Both the position numbers and the translations under genes were made by a program. Positions 1 through 6,549 of a stretch of DNA of 9,476 nucleotides are shown one piece after another; position 1 is the first letter of the stretch, and the number at the start of each line of letters is the position of its first letter. The stretch spans positions 1 through 9,476 of the forward strand of contig CAMCEP010000092.1 in NCBI GenBank assembly GCA_945873675.1, in the 5' to 3' direction. Below the pieces are notes generated by a model. The model saw only the letters and a list, made by a program, of their open reading frames with translations. It was not told where the DNA came from and did no database searches. Origin of the DNA: Asaia bogorensis. GTDB lineage: Bacteria > Pseudomonadota > Alphaproteobacteria > Acetobacterales > Acetobacteraceae.

Positions 1-56
1 GCCCCCCCCCGCCGGCCAGGCCAGCGCATCATGGGGCGGCGCGGCTTGCCTGCCAT
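1..56 (-). CDS. Possible start of a further minus-strand gene, cut by the window edge
   Basis: An open frame begins with ATG at 56-54 and stays open to base 1, about 18 codons (reading M-A-G-K-P-R-R-P-M-M-R-W and on into a run of Gly). It starts 12 bases after the stop codon of the co-polymerase gene. It has a well-placed Shine-Dalgarno sequence, AAGGTG on the minus strand (64-69), 7 bases before the ATG. The position suggests a third gene of the same polysaccharide operon. Two further in-frame ATGs (32-30 and 29-27) are alternative starts but have no comparable ribosome binding site. Too little is visible to name a product; the N-terminus is basic and shows no clear membrane segment so far. 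Confidence 0.45.
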   Translation of the reverse strand, partial: MAGKPRRPMMRWPGRRGG

Positions 57-68
57 CAGCCCGCACCT

Positions 69-947
69 TCAATCCCCCTGCATGGCCGGGCTGCGCGTGA
101 CCAGCGCGGCATCACGAAACGCGATACGCGTCAGCAAGACGCCCGCTGCTGCCATGAAGACCGCGAAAGGTACCACCAGCAGCCAGAGCCCAAGCAAAAG
201 GGGCCGATTAGGCCGCGAAGCGCGGGCTTCCACCATGGGGGCGGCGATCAGCCGTGCCGCCACAGCCTCATCCGCCGCCACCACCAGACCGGCGCGCTGC
301 TGCTGCGCCAGAAGATCGTAGAGGCTATTGCGGAGGAAGATATCGCTTTCGCCGGAAAGCCGCACTTCCAACGCCGTGACGCGGCGTGCCGCTTGGTCAG
401 CAAGGTCAGCGCGCACCTTGGCCTCGGCAAAACGGTGCAGGCTGATCAGGCTTTGCAGCGCCAGCACCGGGTCGGGATGGATTACTTCAAGCGTCCAAGT
501 AATGCTGCCAAGGTTCTGACTTACCGACAAATAGCGTTCCAGCCAGACCAATACATCATCGGCATCAAGCGACCGATTAAGCCCGAGCAAAACGCGCAAG
601 GGCCAAAGCGGTGAGGCTTGCCGTGCGCGTTCCATATCCTGCAGCAGCGGGGTTTCGGTGGTCAGCATCCGCGCAGCCTCGGGCGAGCGCAGCGCGGCCA
701 GATAAATGGCGAAGTTACCTCCAGGGCGCGTATCCAACCCCTGCCCCAAGCTCAGCGGATGTGTCGATAGCAGGGACGAAATAGCAAAGGCCGTGGTCTC
801 CGCCGGCGCCACCTGGGCGCGCGCCACATGGCCGCGCGGCCAAAGCAAGATCGCCGCAGCGCCCCCCACCCAAAGCAGCAGCAGGATCAGCGCCAGCCTG
901 GCACGCCAAGCCCAAAGCCCCATCAGCAGCAGCGGCAGCGGCATCAC
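69..947 (-). CDS. Wzz-type polysaccharide co-polymerase / chain-length determinant protein (inner membrane)
   Basis: This 292-residue protein has the layout of polysaccharide co-polymerases: a short cytoplasmic N-terminus, a first membrane helix at about residues 18-36, a periplasmic domain of about 210 residues, and a second helix at about 250-272 preceded by the family's Pro/Arg-rich approach (R-P-N-R-P at 245-249). Inside, a segment reading G-N-F-A-I-Y-L-A-A-L-R-S-P-E-A-A-R resembles the 'segment excluded' region of Wzz proteins. An H-P-D-P-V-L-A stretch and a following long Leu/Ala/Arg-rich helix match the DP-x-x-A and coiled-coil part. Such proteins set the length of O-antigen, capsule or exopolysaccharide chains and contact the outer-membrane exporter. 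No C-terminal tyrosine-kinase domain is present. The start is GTG at 947-945 or the adjacent ATG at 944-942; GAGG at 953-956 (minus strand) serves either. It overlaps the stop of the lyase gene, so translation is probably coupled. Family call from remembered motifs; the exact Wzz subgroup is not determined. Confidence 0.75.
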   Translation of the reverse strand: MMPLPLLLMGLWAWRARLALILLLLWVGGAAAILLWPRGHVARAQVAPAETTAFAISSLLSTHPLSLGQGLDTRPGGNFAIYLAALRSPEAARMLTTETPLLQDMERARQASPLWPLRVLLGLNRSLDADDVLVWLERYLSVSQNLGSITWTLEVIHPDPVLALQSLISLHRFAEAKVRADLADQAARRVTALEVRLSGESDIFLRNSLYDLLAQQQRAGLVVAADEAVAARLIAAPMVEARASRPNRPLLLGLWLLVVPFAVFMAAAGVLLTRIAFRDAALVTRSPAMQGD

Positions 948-2704
948 CCAGGCCTCATTTTGGGCAGAGCGATATCGGTAAAAATCCGCCCGATCGGGCG
1001 CTGGGCGCGGAGTTCCAGCACGGGTGCCGGTTCCACCCGCCCATAGGCTGTGCTTTCCCAGCCGCGGATCAATTCCAGGCTGAAGGGCGCATCAGCGCTG
1101 ATCGTGATGCGCGCCTTGGCGCTTTCAATGCCATCTCCGATGCGTTGCCAATCGCCGGGACAAAGCCGCCAGCGGAGTGCGAGGCGCCGGAAATTGCCCC
1201 GCACCCGATCTTCTACCCGCCAAAGCCGCCCGCGACATTCAATGCGCCGCGCATGGCGATTGCCGCGCCAATCACGGGTTTTCGCGCCATCAGGAATGGC
1301 GCGGCAGCGCGGCCAGCGCCCGAATAGAAAGGGGCCAAGCCGCGGCATGGGCTCGGCATCATCAAAGGTGATCAGGTTATGCCCAAGCCCACCAGCCAGC
1401 ATCCTTTGCCACCAATCAAAACCGGGTGGCGGCAAATAGGCGCCGCTGCCCCCATCACGCAGCAGGTTCTCATTGCCATCCCAAAGATCGAAATGCAGCA
1501 AATCCGCCTGCCCCGGGCGGAAGCGGAGCGGCACGCCGGTGCGCAGCACGCCGCGCGCGCCCCCTGCTCCGCCGCGCCCGAACCAGCCGGCGCTCCGCCA
1601 ATGCTCGGTTTGCTCCGTCGCTTTAGGAGGCTTTTCGGCAAGGCCGAGCGCGCGGCAGCCTGGATCTTCTGGTAAGCTGGCGCTGGCACCAAGGAAAAGC
1701 CGAGATGCGCGTTCCAGGCTGGCCCGGGCATCGCCAGCACCAAGGCCAGACAGATCGGCAAAGGCTGAATCATCGCAAGGCCCGATGCGGGGCAAGGCAC
1801 CATTAGGCGCCATGACACGTCCCAGCCATTGCGTGGCAGCGGTAGCGCGCTCTGCGAAGGGTGCGGCAAAGCCCGGCGCGCCATGGCGCTGTCGAAACCA
1901 TTCGGCGATCGAGAGCACATCCAGCATGAGCCGATGATAGGCGGGCGAGGCCTGGGCAAAGGCGCCGCAAGGCGAGACGAGACGAGCCACGGCCCGCGAG
2001 AGCGCCCGCGCACCCGCGCGTTGATCGCGCACCCTGCCCAGCAGCAGGCCACAGATGAAAAGCCCAGCCGCTTCGCTGATCGGGTGGTTATTGTCCTGCG
2101 CCGCACCGTACGCGCGCGTGGCGCGGATGCGCTGCGCATGGAGCGCGAGCAATTCACGCGCGCCGGTGCTCAGCCGGCGATCCGCACCCAGCAACGCAAG
2201 GGCCAGGCTGATGCCGATCGCGCGCAACGCCGCTTCCTGCGCACAGGCCCAAGCTGGGCCGCGAAAGGGCGGGTTGGCGGCAGCCCAATCGGCCAAAAGC
2301 GCCTCGGCCTGGTTCAAATGACTGGCTTCGGGTTGTCGCCGCACGGCCATGGCAAGGCTGAGCAAGGGGGCAAGGCGATGGGCCTCCCAAAGCGCGCGGA
2401 TATCCTCCCCGGAGCGGGTCAGCACATCCAGCGCATGGGCTTCAGGGCTGAAGGGGCCGTACCAGTCACGCTTGGGTGACGGTGATGCTTCAGCATCCGG
2501 CAGGAAGGGGCCGCGTGGCGCGGGCAGATCAGGCAAGGCGCGGTGCGCGAGGCCCAGGCCAAGGCGCAGACGATGCCAGGCGAAAAGCACGACAGGCCGC
2601 GGGCCAAGCCGCCAAGCCGCATCAGCGCGCAGCCACAAGGCGCGCCAGCCGGGCAGGAAGGCCGAACTGTGATGGGCTTCGCCGAGAACGGTATCACCGG
2701 GCAC
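944..2704 (-). CDS. Heparinase II/III-family polysaccharide lyase
   Basis: This 586-residue protein matches the usual size and two-part build of heparinase II/III-like proteins: an alpha-helical toroid in the N-terminal ~330 residues and a beta-sheet C-terminal domain (PF07940 type). Visible landmarks are D-N-N-H-P-I-S-E-A-A-G at 204-214, A-Y-H-R with Tyr256 and His257, the H-F-D-L-W-D-G-N segment with His404, and G-H-N-L-I-T-F-D-D with His442. Tyr256 and His404 sit where the catalytic Tyr and His of this lyase family fall; that residue assignment is inferred. The family cleaves uronic-acid-containing polysaccharides by beta-elimination. No signal peptide or membrane helix is evident at the N-terminus, although the expected substrate route is periplasmic. 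GTG start at 2704-2702 with a strong ribosome binding site (AAGGAG, minus strand, 2711-2716) six bases away. First gene of the minus-strand operon, divergent from the exporter and overlapping the co-polymerase start by 4 bases. Its substrate is probably the polysaccharide made by this locus, but it is unknown. Confidence 0.85.
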   Translation of the reverse strand: MPGDTVLGEAHHSSAFLPGWRALWLRADAAWRLGPRPVVLFAWHRLRLGLGLAHRALPDLPAPRGPFLPDAEASPSPKRDWYGPFSPEAHALDVLTRSGEDIRALWEAHRLAPLLSLAMAVRRQPEASHLNQAEALLADWAAANPPFRGPAWACAQEAALRAIGISLALALLGADRRLSTGARELLALHAQRIRATRAYGAAQDNNHPISEAAGLFICGLLLGRVRDQRAGARALSRAVARLVSPCGAFAQASPAYHRLMLDVLSIAEWFRQRHGAPGFAAPFAERATAATQWLGRVMAPNGALPRIGPCDDSAFADLSGLGAGDARASLERASRLFLGASASLPEDPGCRALGLAEKPPKATEQTEHWRSAGWFGRGGAGGARGVLRTGVPLRFRPGQADLLHFDLWDGNENLLRDGGSGAYLPPPGFDWWQRMLAGGLGHNLITFDDAEPMPRLGPFLFGRWPRCRAIPDGAKTRDWRGNRHARRIECRGRLWRVEDRVRGNFRRLALRWRLCPGDWQRIGDGIESAKARITISADAPFSLELIRGWESTAYGRVEPAPVLELRAQRPIGRIFTDIALPKMRPG

Positions 2705-2724
2705 AGCACTCTCCTTGGGTGATT

Positions 2725-2746
2725 TAGATTATTGAAAAGCAATCTA
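2725..2746. promoter_or_regulatory. 22-bp dyad, possible operator
   Basis: TAGATT (2725-2730) and its exact reverse complement AATCTA (2741-2746) flank 10 bases. The dyad contains the -35 element of the rightward promoter, and its right arm is the -10 element of the leftward promoter. A dimeric regulator bound here could control both directions. Arms of six bases in AT-rich DNA can arise by chance, so this is a modest call. Confidence 0.35.
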
Positions 2747-2760
2747 TGGTTGTGTTAATA
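2732..2760 (+). promoter_or_regulatory. Candidate sigma-70 promoter for the OPX exporter gene
   Basis: TTGAAA (2732-2737) and TTAATA (2755-2760) are separated by 17 bases, the ideal spacing. The predicted start of transcription, near 2767, gives a leader of about 24 bases before the ATG at 2791. Assigned by eye from consensus only. Confidence 0.45.
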
Positions 2761-2769
2761 AAAAATCAA
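2741..2769 (-). promoter_or_regulatory. Candidate sigma-70 promoter for the lyase/co-polymerase operon
   Basis: On the minus strand TTGATT (2769-2764) and TAGATT (2746-2741) are separated by 17 bases. The predicted transcription start, near 2734, leaves about 30 bases to the GTG start and includes the AAGGAG site. It overlaps the opposite promoter almost completely, so RNA polymerase should not be able to occupy both at once (inference). Confidence 0.42.
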
Positions 2770-2790
2770 CTGTCTTTTTGGGTGCATTAA

Positions 2791-5439
2791 ATGATATCAT
2801 TCGCCAAATCGGAGAAGCTATTTAGAGCGATCATGATGCGCCTTAGCGCCCTGATTTTTGGGCTTTTGGCCGCCATGCCACCCGCCACCGCACAGCCCGG
2901 CGCGCAATTCCTGGCCCCGCCCAGCCTTCCCCCAAGCCTGCCGGGCGGCGCCAATCTGCCGAACCTCCCGCCCGGCGCGCAGCGCGAGATTCTGGCCAGG
3001 GTCCTAGAAGCTGCCATCGCCCAGCCCTCAGCGCCCGCGGCCCCTGCGCCGCAAGCGGCACCCCCCGCCCCGCGACCAGTACCGAACCTTTCCAGCATTG
3101 AAGCCTTTTTCGCCGAAAGGCTGGAACAGACGGAACTCCGCCAATTTGGCTATGAGACCTTTCGCGGCGGCGCTCAGCCTGCGCCGAGCTTTGGCGCCCT
3201 GCCTGGTTCCTATATTTTGGGCCCGGGGGATGAGGTGGTGGTCGCGCTGCGTGGCCGCGCGCGGCAGACGCTCTCGGTCAGGATCGGGCGGGATGGCATG
3301 CTGCTGCTGCCCGAATTGCCGCCCATCCCGGCTGCCGGGCGCAGCCTTGCCGATCTGCGCGCCGATATGGAAGCCCGCGCGGCGCGGGAGCTTGGCGGTT
3401 CGGAAGTATTTTTATCCATCGGCCAGATCCGCCAAATCAGCGTTTTCGTGGGCGGCGAGGTGATGCGCCCCGGCTTTCAAACCCTGACCGCGCTCGCGAG
3501 TGTTTTGGACGCCTTGGCGGCGGCTGAGGGGGTGCGGCGCAGCGGATCACTCCGCGCCATCAGGATTGAGGGGCCGGCGGGCTCTCGGCAGGTGGATCTC
3601 TACCCGCTTTTGGCCGATGCCCCCGGGGAGGCTGACCTGACGCTGCGGGAGGGTGAGCGCATTCTGGTCCCCCCGCTGGGTGGCGTGGTGGCGATTGCCG
3701 GCGATGTGGCTCGGCCCGGGATTTATGAATTGCCGGCCAAACAGGGTTTTGTGCCGCTGACTGACGCGCTGGTGCTGGCCGGCGGGCCGCTCCGCCCCAG
3801 TGGCAATCGGCTTTTGGTGCAGCAAAGCGATGCACAGGGGCGGCGCAGTTTCGCGGAGCTTGGGCTCAATGCCAGCCTCAGGCGCGGCGATGCACTGCTG
3901 GTCCGGCCAGGGGCGGATGTGGCGGCCAATACCATTCGACTTTCCGGCCATGTGGCGATGCCAATCACCCGCGCGGCCGGTGGGCGGCAGGGGCTTACGG
4001 TGCGCGGCCTGATTGCGGATCATCGCCAATTGGGGCCTGACCCCTATACGCGCTTCGCCGTAGTGCTGCGCCCGGATCAGCGAAGTGGCCAGCGCCATTT
4101 GCTGCCCTTCGATCTGGCGCGGAGTTTGGAAGGACGCGGCGGGCCGGCCTTGCGCGATGGGGATGAGGTGATTGTCTTCGCCCGCGCCGATATCCAATGG
4201 CTTTCAAGCAGCGCCATCCAGCGCGCCTTGCGGGGCGAGGCAACGGCGATGCAGGGCGGGGAATGCGTGGCGCTGACGCAGATTGCCCAGGCCGCGCAGG
4301 CATCCCCTGCCCGCTTCGCCCATGCGCGCGCCACGGGCTTTCCCGAAATGGGCGAGGCGCGCTGCCCGCGTATTTTCCAGGAAGTGCCAGAATTGGCGGG
4401 CTTCCTGCTGGATCACGCTGCACTGATGACAGGCGAGGTGCGCGCACCTGGCTTGTATCCCATGTTGGAAAATACGCCCTTGGCCGACGCGCTTTCGATC
4501 GCGGGGGGGGCGACGGCGCTGGGCAATGCAAGCGCGGCGGATGTGGCGCGTGACGTGCCAAACCCCGCGCTGACCGGCCAGGTAACGCGCGTCAGCCTTG
4601 GCGGTGGGGCGAGGCTTGTGTCTCCGCGTCAGAGCCTGCGCATCCCACGCCGAGAAGATGCTTTGGATACCGGGCCGGTGCTGCTGCTTGGCGAATTCCG
4701 CAACCCCGGCAGCTATGAATTGCGCCGTGGGGAACGGCTTTCGGAAGTGATCGCGCGCGCCGGCGGGCTGACGCCAGAGGCCTTCCCCTATGGCGCGGTC
4801 TTCACGCGCGAAAGCGTGCGCCAGCGCCAGCAGGAAGGTTTTGCGCGTACCGCACGAGATCTGGAAAGCAGCCTGGTGCAATTAGCCGCGGGCCAGACGC
4901 TGCCAGGTGCCCGGGGTGGTACTTCCGATGTCGGCGGCGCGATGAGGGCCGGGCGCGAATTGGCCGCCACCATGCGGGAAGCGCGCGCCGCCGGGCGCGT
5001 GGTGGTGGAAGCTAATCCGGTGATCCTGCTCGCGCGGCCAGATTTGGATATATTGATGGAACCCGGCGATGTGATTGCCATGCCAAAGCGCCCGCAGGAT
5101 GTGACAGTGGTAGGCGCGGTGCAGAACCCGGGCAGCCTTGCATTTCGCCAGGGTTGGCGCGCGGCGGAATACATCGAAGCCTCGGGCGGGGCGCAGCGCT
5201 TTGCCGATACATCCCGCGCTTTCGTGGTGCTGCCCAATGGGGAAGCCGCGCCGGCGGGGCAAGGGTTCTTGCAAAGCGGCGGGCCGCCCTTGGCGCCAGG
5301 GAGCCTGGTGATGCTGCCGCAAGACCCGGCACCGTTTGAGACCTGGGGATATATTCGCGACATGACGCAGATCTTGGGGCAGCTCACGATTTCATCCGCA
5401 GCGCTGGCGGTGATTGCGCGGGAAGCGCGGAGCAATTAG
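2791..5439 (+). CDS. Large outer-membrane polysaccharide export protein (OPX), Poly_export plus multiple SLBB domains
   Basis: This 882-residue protein is much longer than Wza-type exporters (about 380 residues). It resembles the large multi-SLBB capsule/exopolysaccharide export proteins (WbfF-like). Order: signal peptide with likely cleavage after A-T-A before Gln35; Pro/Ala-rich linker (about 35-100); Poly_export domain from about 138 (G-S-Y-I-L-G-P-G-D-E at 139-148); SLBB-like repeats starting near 217, 299, 380, 543, 628 and 770, most marked by G-x-V-x-x-P-G (for example G222, G304, G548, G634, G775; the third reads G-H-V-A-M-P). A hydrophobic helix near the C-terminus (about 860-875) may be the membrane-spanning end. 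No lipobox Cys is present, so it is probably not a lipoprotein. Only two Cys occur, C492 and C525. ATG at 2791 gives a long basic n-region and has only a weak GGGTG upstream; ATG at 2833 gives a more typical 20-residue signal peptide but also lacks a good ribosome binding site, so the start is unresolved. It likely forms the outer-membrane channel that partners the divergent co-polymerase. Confidence 0.88.
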   Translation: MISFAKSEKLFRAIMMRLSALIFGLLAAMPPATAQPGAQFLAPPSLPPSLPGGANLPNLPPGAQREILARVLEAAIAQPSAPAAPAPQAAPPAPRPVPNLSSIEAFFAERLEQTELRQFGYETFRGGAQPAPSFGALPGSYILGPGDEVVVALRGRARQTLSVRIGRDGMLLLPELPPIPAAGRSLADLRADMEARAARELGGSEVFLSIGQIRQISVFVGGEVMRPGFQTLTALASVLDALAAAEGVRRSGSLRAIRIEGPAGSRQVDLYPLLADAPGEADLTLREGERILVPPLGGVVAIAGDVARPGIYELPAKQGFVPLTDALVLAGGPLRPSGNRLLVQQSDAQGRRSFAELGLNASLRRGDALLVRPGADVAANTIRLSGHVAMPITRAAGGRQGLTVRGLIADHRQLGPDPYTRFAVVLRPDQRSGQRHLLPFDLARSLEGRGGPALRDGDEVIVFARADIQWLSSSAIQRALRGEATAMQGGECVALTQIAQAAQASPARFAHARATGFPEMGEARCPRIFQEVPELAGFLLDHAALMTGEVRAPGLYPMLENTPLADALSIAGGATALGNASAADVARDVPNPALTGQVTRVSLGGGARLVSPRQSLRIPRREDALDTGPVLLLGEFRNPGSYELRRGERLSEVIARAGGLTPEAFPYGAVFTRESVRQRQQEGFARTARDLESSLVQLAAGQTLPGARGGTSDVGGAMRAGRELAATMREARAAGRVVVEANPVILLARPDLDILMEPGDVIAMPKRPQDVTVVGAVQNPGSLAFRQGWRAAEYIEASGGAQRFADTSRAFVVLPNGEAAPAGQGFLQSGGPPLAPGSLVMLPQDPAPFETWGYIRDMTQILGQLTISSAALAVIAREARSN

Positions 5440-5440
5440 C

Positions 5441-5458
5441 GGGCGGGGTAGCCCTTTT
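5441..5458 (+). terminator. Weak candidate intrinsic terminator after the OPX gene
   Basis: Just after the stop codon, GGGC (5441-5444) can pair with GCCC (5451-5454), followed by TTTT (5455-5458). The stem is only four G-C pairs and the T run is short, so termination would be inefficient at best. Confidence 0.25.
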
Positions 5459-5470
5459 CCTGCCGCGATG

Positions 5471-5521
5471 CCGCAAACCCAGGGGCTTGCGGGCGCGGTC
5501 CGGGCGCCGCAAGCTTGCGGC
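5471..5521. repeat. Alternating inverted half-sites with a 16-bp perfect palindrome
   Basis: The hexamer CCGCAA and its complement TTGCGG alternate four times: CCGCAA 5471-5476, TTGCGG 5487-5492, CCGCAA 5507-5512, TTGCGG 5515-5520. The last two form a perfect palindrome of 16 bases (5506-5521, GCCGCAAGCTTGCGGC). The middle two form a stronger hairpin: an 8-bp stem (5485-5492 with 5507-5514) extended by a 3-bp inner stem past a bulged G, with a 7-base loop. The alternatives are mutually exclusive in RNA. No T run follows, so this is not a standard intrinsic terminator. It sits between the OPX stop and the Bug receptor start and could be an operator, an mRNA processing/stability structure or a dispersed repeat element. 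Confidence 0.6.
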
Positions 5522-5546
5522 CATTATCGGGAAACGGACAGAAAAC

Positions 5547-6539
5547 ATGACCTTCACCTCAACGCGCCGCGCAATGCTCACGGCCCTGGCCGCAACGCCA
5601 ATGCTGTCCCAGCCGCTTCGCGCGCAGGCCCCCTTCCCCGATAAGCCCATCCGCCTGATCGTGCCCTTCGCGCCAGGCGGAAATTCGGACCTGACGGCGC
5701 GTGCCTGCGCGCCGGCCATGTCGGCGAAGCTTGGACAGCCTGTGATTGTGGAAAATCGCGCAGGGGCGGGTGGTAGTGTTGCCGCGCAGCAGGTCGCGCG
5801 GATGCGACCGGATGGTTACACCATTCTTCTAGGCTCAAATGGGCCGCTTACCGTCAATCCTTCCGTGCAGACCAATCTTGGCTATGATCCGCTGCGCGAC
5901 TTCATGCCGATTGGGCTTTTCGTGCGCACGCCAATGGTCATTGCCGTGCATCGCAGCCTGCCGGTGCACTCAGTCGCGGAACTGGTGGCGTATTCAAAGG
6001 CCAATCCCGGTAAGCTCGGCTTCGGTTCATCTGGCATTGCCAGCACGGCGCATCTTTCGCTTGAGATGTTCAATGCGGCGACCGGGGCAGGCATTACCCA
6101 TATCCCCTATGGCAGCGGCGGGGCGCTGACGCCTGATCTTGTCTCTGGCACCTTATCCGGCGCCATTACGGAAATTTCCACAGCCCTGCCGCTACATCGG
6201 GAAGGCGCGGTGCGGATTTTGGCGGTGGCGGCGGCGAACCGGCTACCGCAAGCACCCGAATTGCCAACCGCGACCGAAGCCGGTGTTGCCGGTTATCAGG
6301 CCGCGGCCTTTGTTGGCATTGTGGCGCCGACGGGCCTGCCCGAGCATGTTGCGAAGGCGCTTGGCGAAGCTGTCGCCGCCGCCGTCGCTGACCCTGCAGT
6401 GCGCACGCGGCTTGAAGGCATGGGCAGCCTGTTGGCCAGCGCGACGGAGGCAACGCCGCCAGGCTTTGCTGCCTTTCTGCAACGGGAGACGGCATGGACC
6501 CGCGCAGCGGCGGAACGCGCGGGGCTGCGGCCGGGTTGA
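5547..6539 (+). CDS. Bug-family (tripartite tricarboxylate transporter) periplasmic substrate-binding protein, copy 1
   Basis: A 330-residue protein of the TctC/Bug receptor family. It begins with a Tat-like signal peptide (T-R-R-A-M-L with Arg7-Arg8, hydrophobic stretch, cleavage near 26-28). The family core follows: F-P-D-K-P-I-R-L-I-V-P-F-A-P-G-G-x-x-D (30-48), V-E-N-R-A-G-A-G-G, R-P-D-G-Y-T-I-L-L-G, and a C-terminal P-E-L-P-T-x-x-E-A-G segment. Such proteins bind small, usually carboxylated, metabolites in the periplasm. The loop that usually reads P-Y-K/R-G reads P-Y-G-S here (Tyr188, Gly189). A longer frame could start at a TTG at 5487, but the Tat signal marks ATG 5547 as the start; GGA at 5536-5538 is a weak ribosome binding site. 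It follows the OPX gene by 107 bp but is separated by hairpins, so it is probably not functionally part of that module. No TctA/TctB genes adjoin it. Ligand unknown. Confidence 0.9.
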   Translation: MTFTSTRRAMLTALAATPMLSQPLRAQAPFPDKPIRLIVPFAPGGNSDLTARACAPAMSAKLGQPVIVENRAGAGGSVAAQQVARMRPDGYTILLGSNGPLTVNPSVQTNLGYDPLRDFMPIGLFVRTPMVIAVHRSLPVHSVAELVAYSKANPGKLGFGSSGIASTAHLSLEMFNAATGAGITHIPYGSGGALTPDLVSGTLSGAITEISTALPLHREGAVRILAVAAANRLPQAPELPTATEAGVAGYQAAAFVGIVAPTGLPEHVAKALGEAVAAAVADPAVRTRLEGMGSLLASATEATPPGFAAFLQRETAWTRAAAERAGLRPG

Positions 6540-6549
6540 GGGTGGCTGA

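Larger units (their letters stand above)
2705..2790. promoter_or_regulatory. AT-rich divergent control region between lyase operon and exporter gene
   Basis: These 86 bases are clearly richer in A and T than the GC-rich genes on both sides and separate two divergently transcribed polysaccharide genes. They contain a plausible sigma-70 promoter in each direction, the ribosome binding site of the lyase gene, and an inverted repeat, each listed separately. The region is the likely single control point of the whole module. Confidence 0.7.

Noticed and set aside
2..10. Run of nine C bases, possible phase-variable tract
   Set aside because: It is at the window edge, would lie inside an unverified partial gene, and a single short run in a GC-rich genome is not evidence of slippage control.
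1829..2479. 216-codon plus-strand open frame opposite the lyase gene
   Set aside because: It lies wholly antisense to a gene with clear family motifs. Its composition is Arg/Ala/Gly/Gln-rich, as expected for a GC-rich shadow frame, and it has no recognisable domain.
3547..4881. Two long minus-strand open frames (3547-4197 and 4204-4881) opposite the OPX gene
   Set aside because: Antisense to the strongly supported OPX reading frame. They are rich in His/Arg/Pro/Gln with no domain or ribosome binding site.
5487..5546. N-terminal extension of Bug receptor copy 1 from a TTG start
   Set aside because: The extra 20 residues precede a complete Tat signal peptide and lie inside the palindrome array; ATG 5547 is the natural start.
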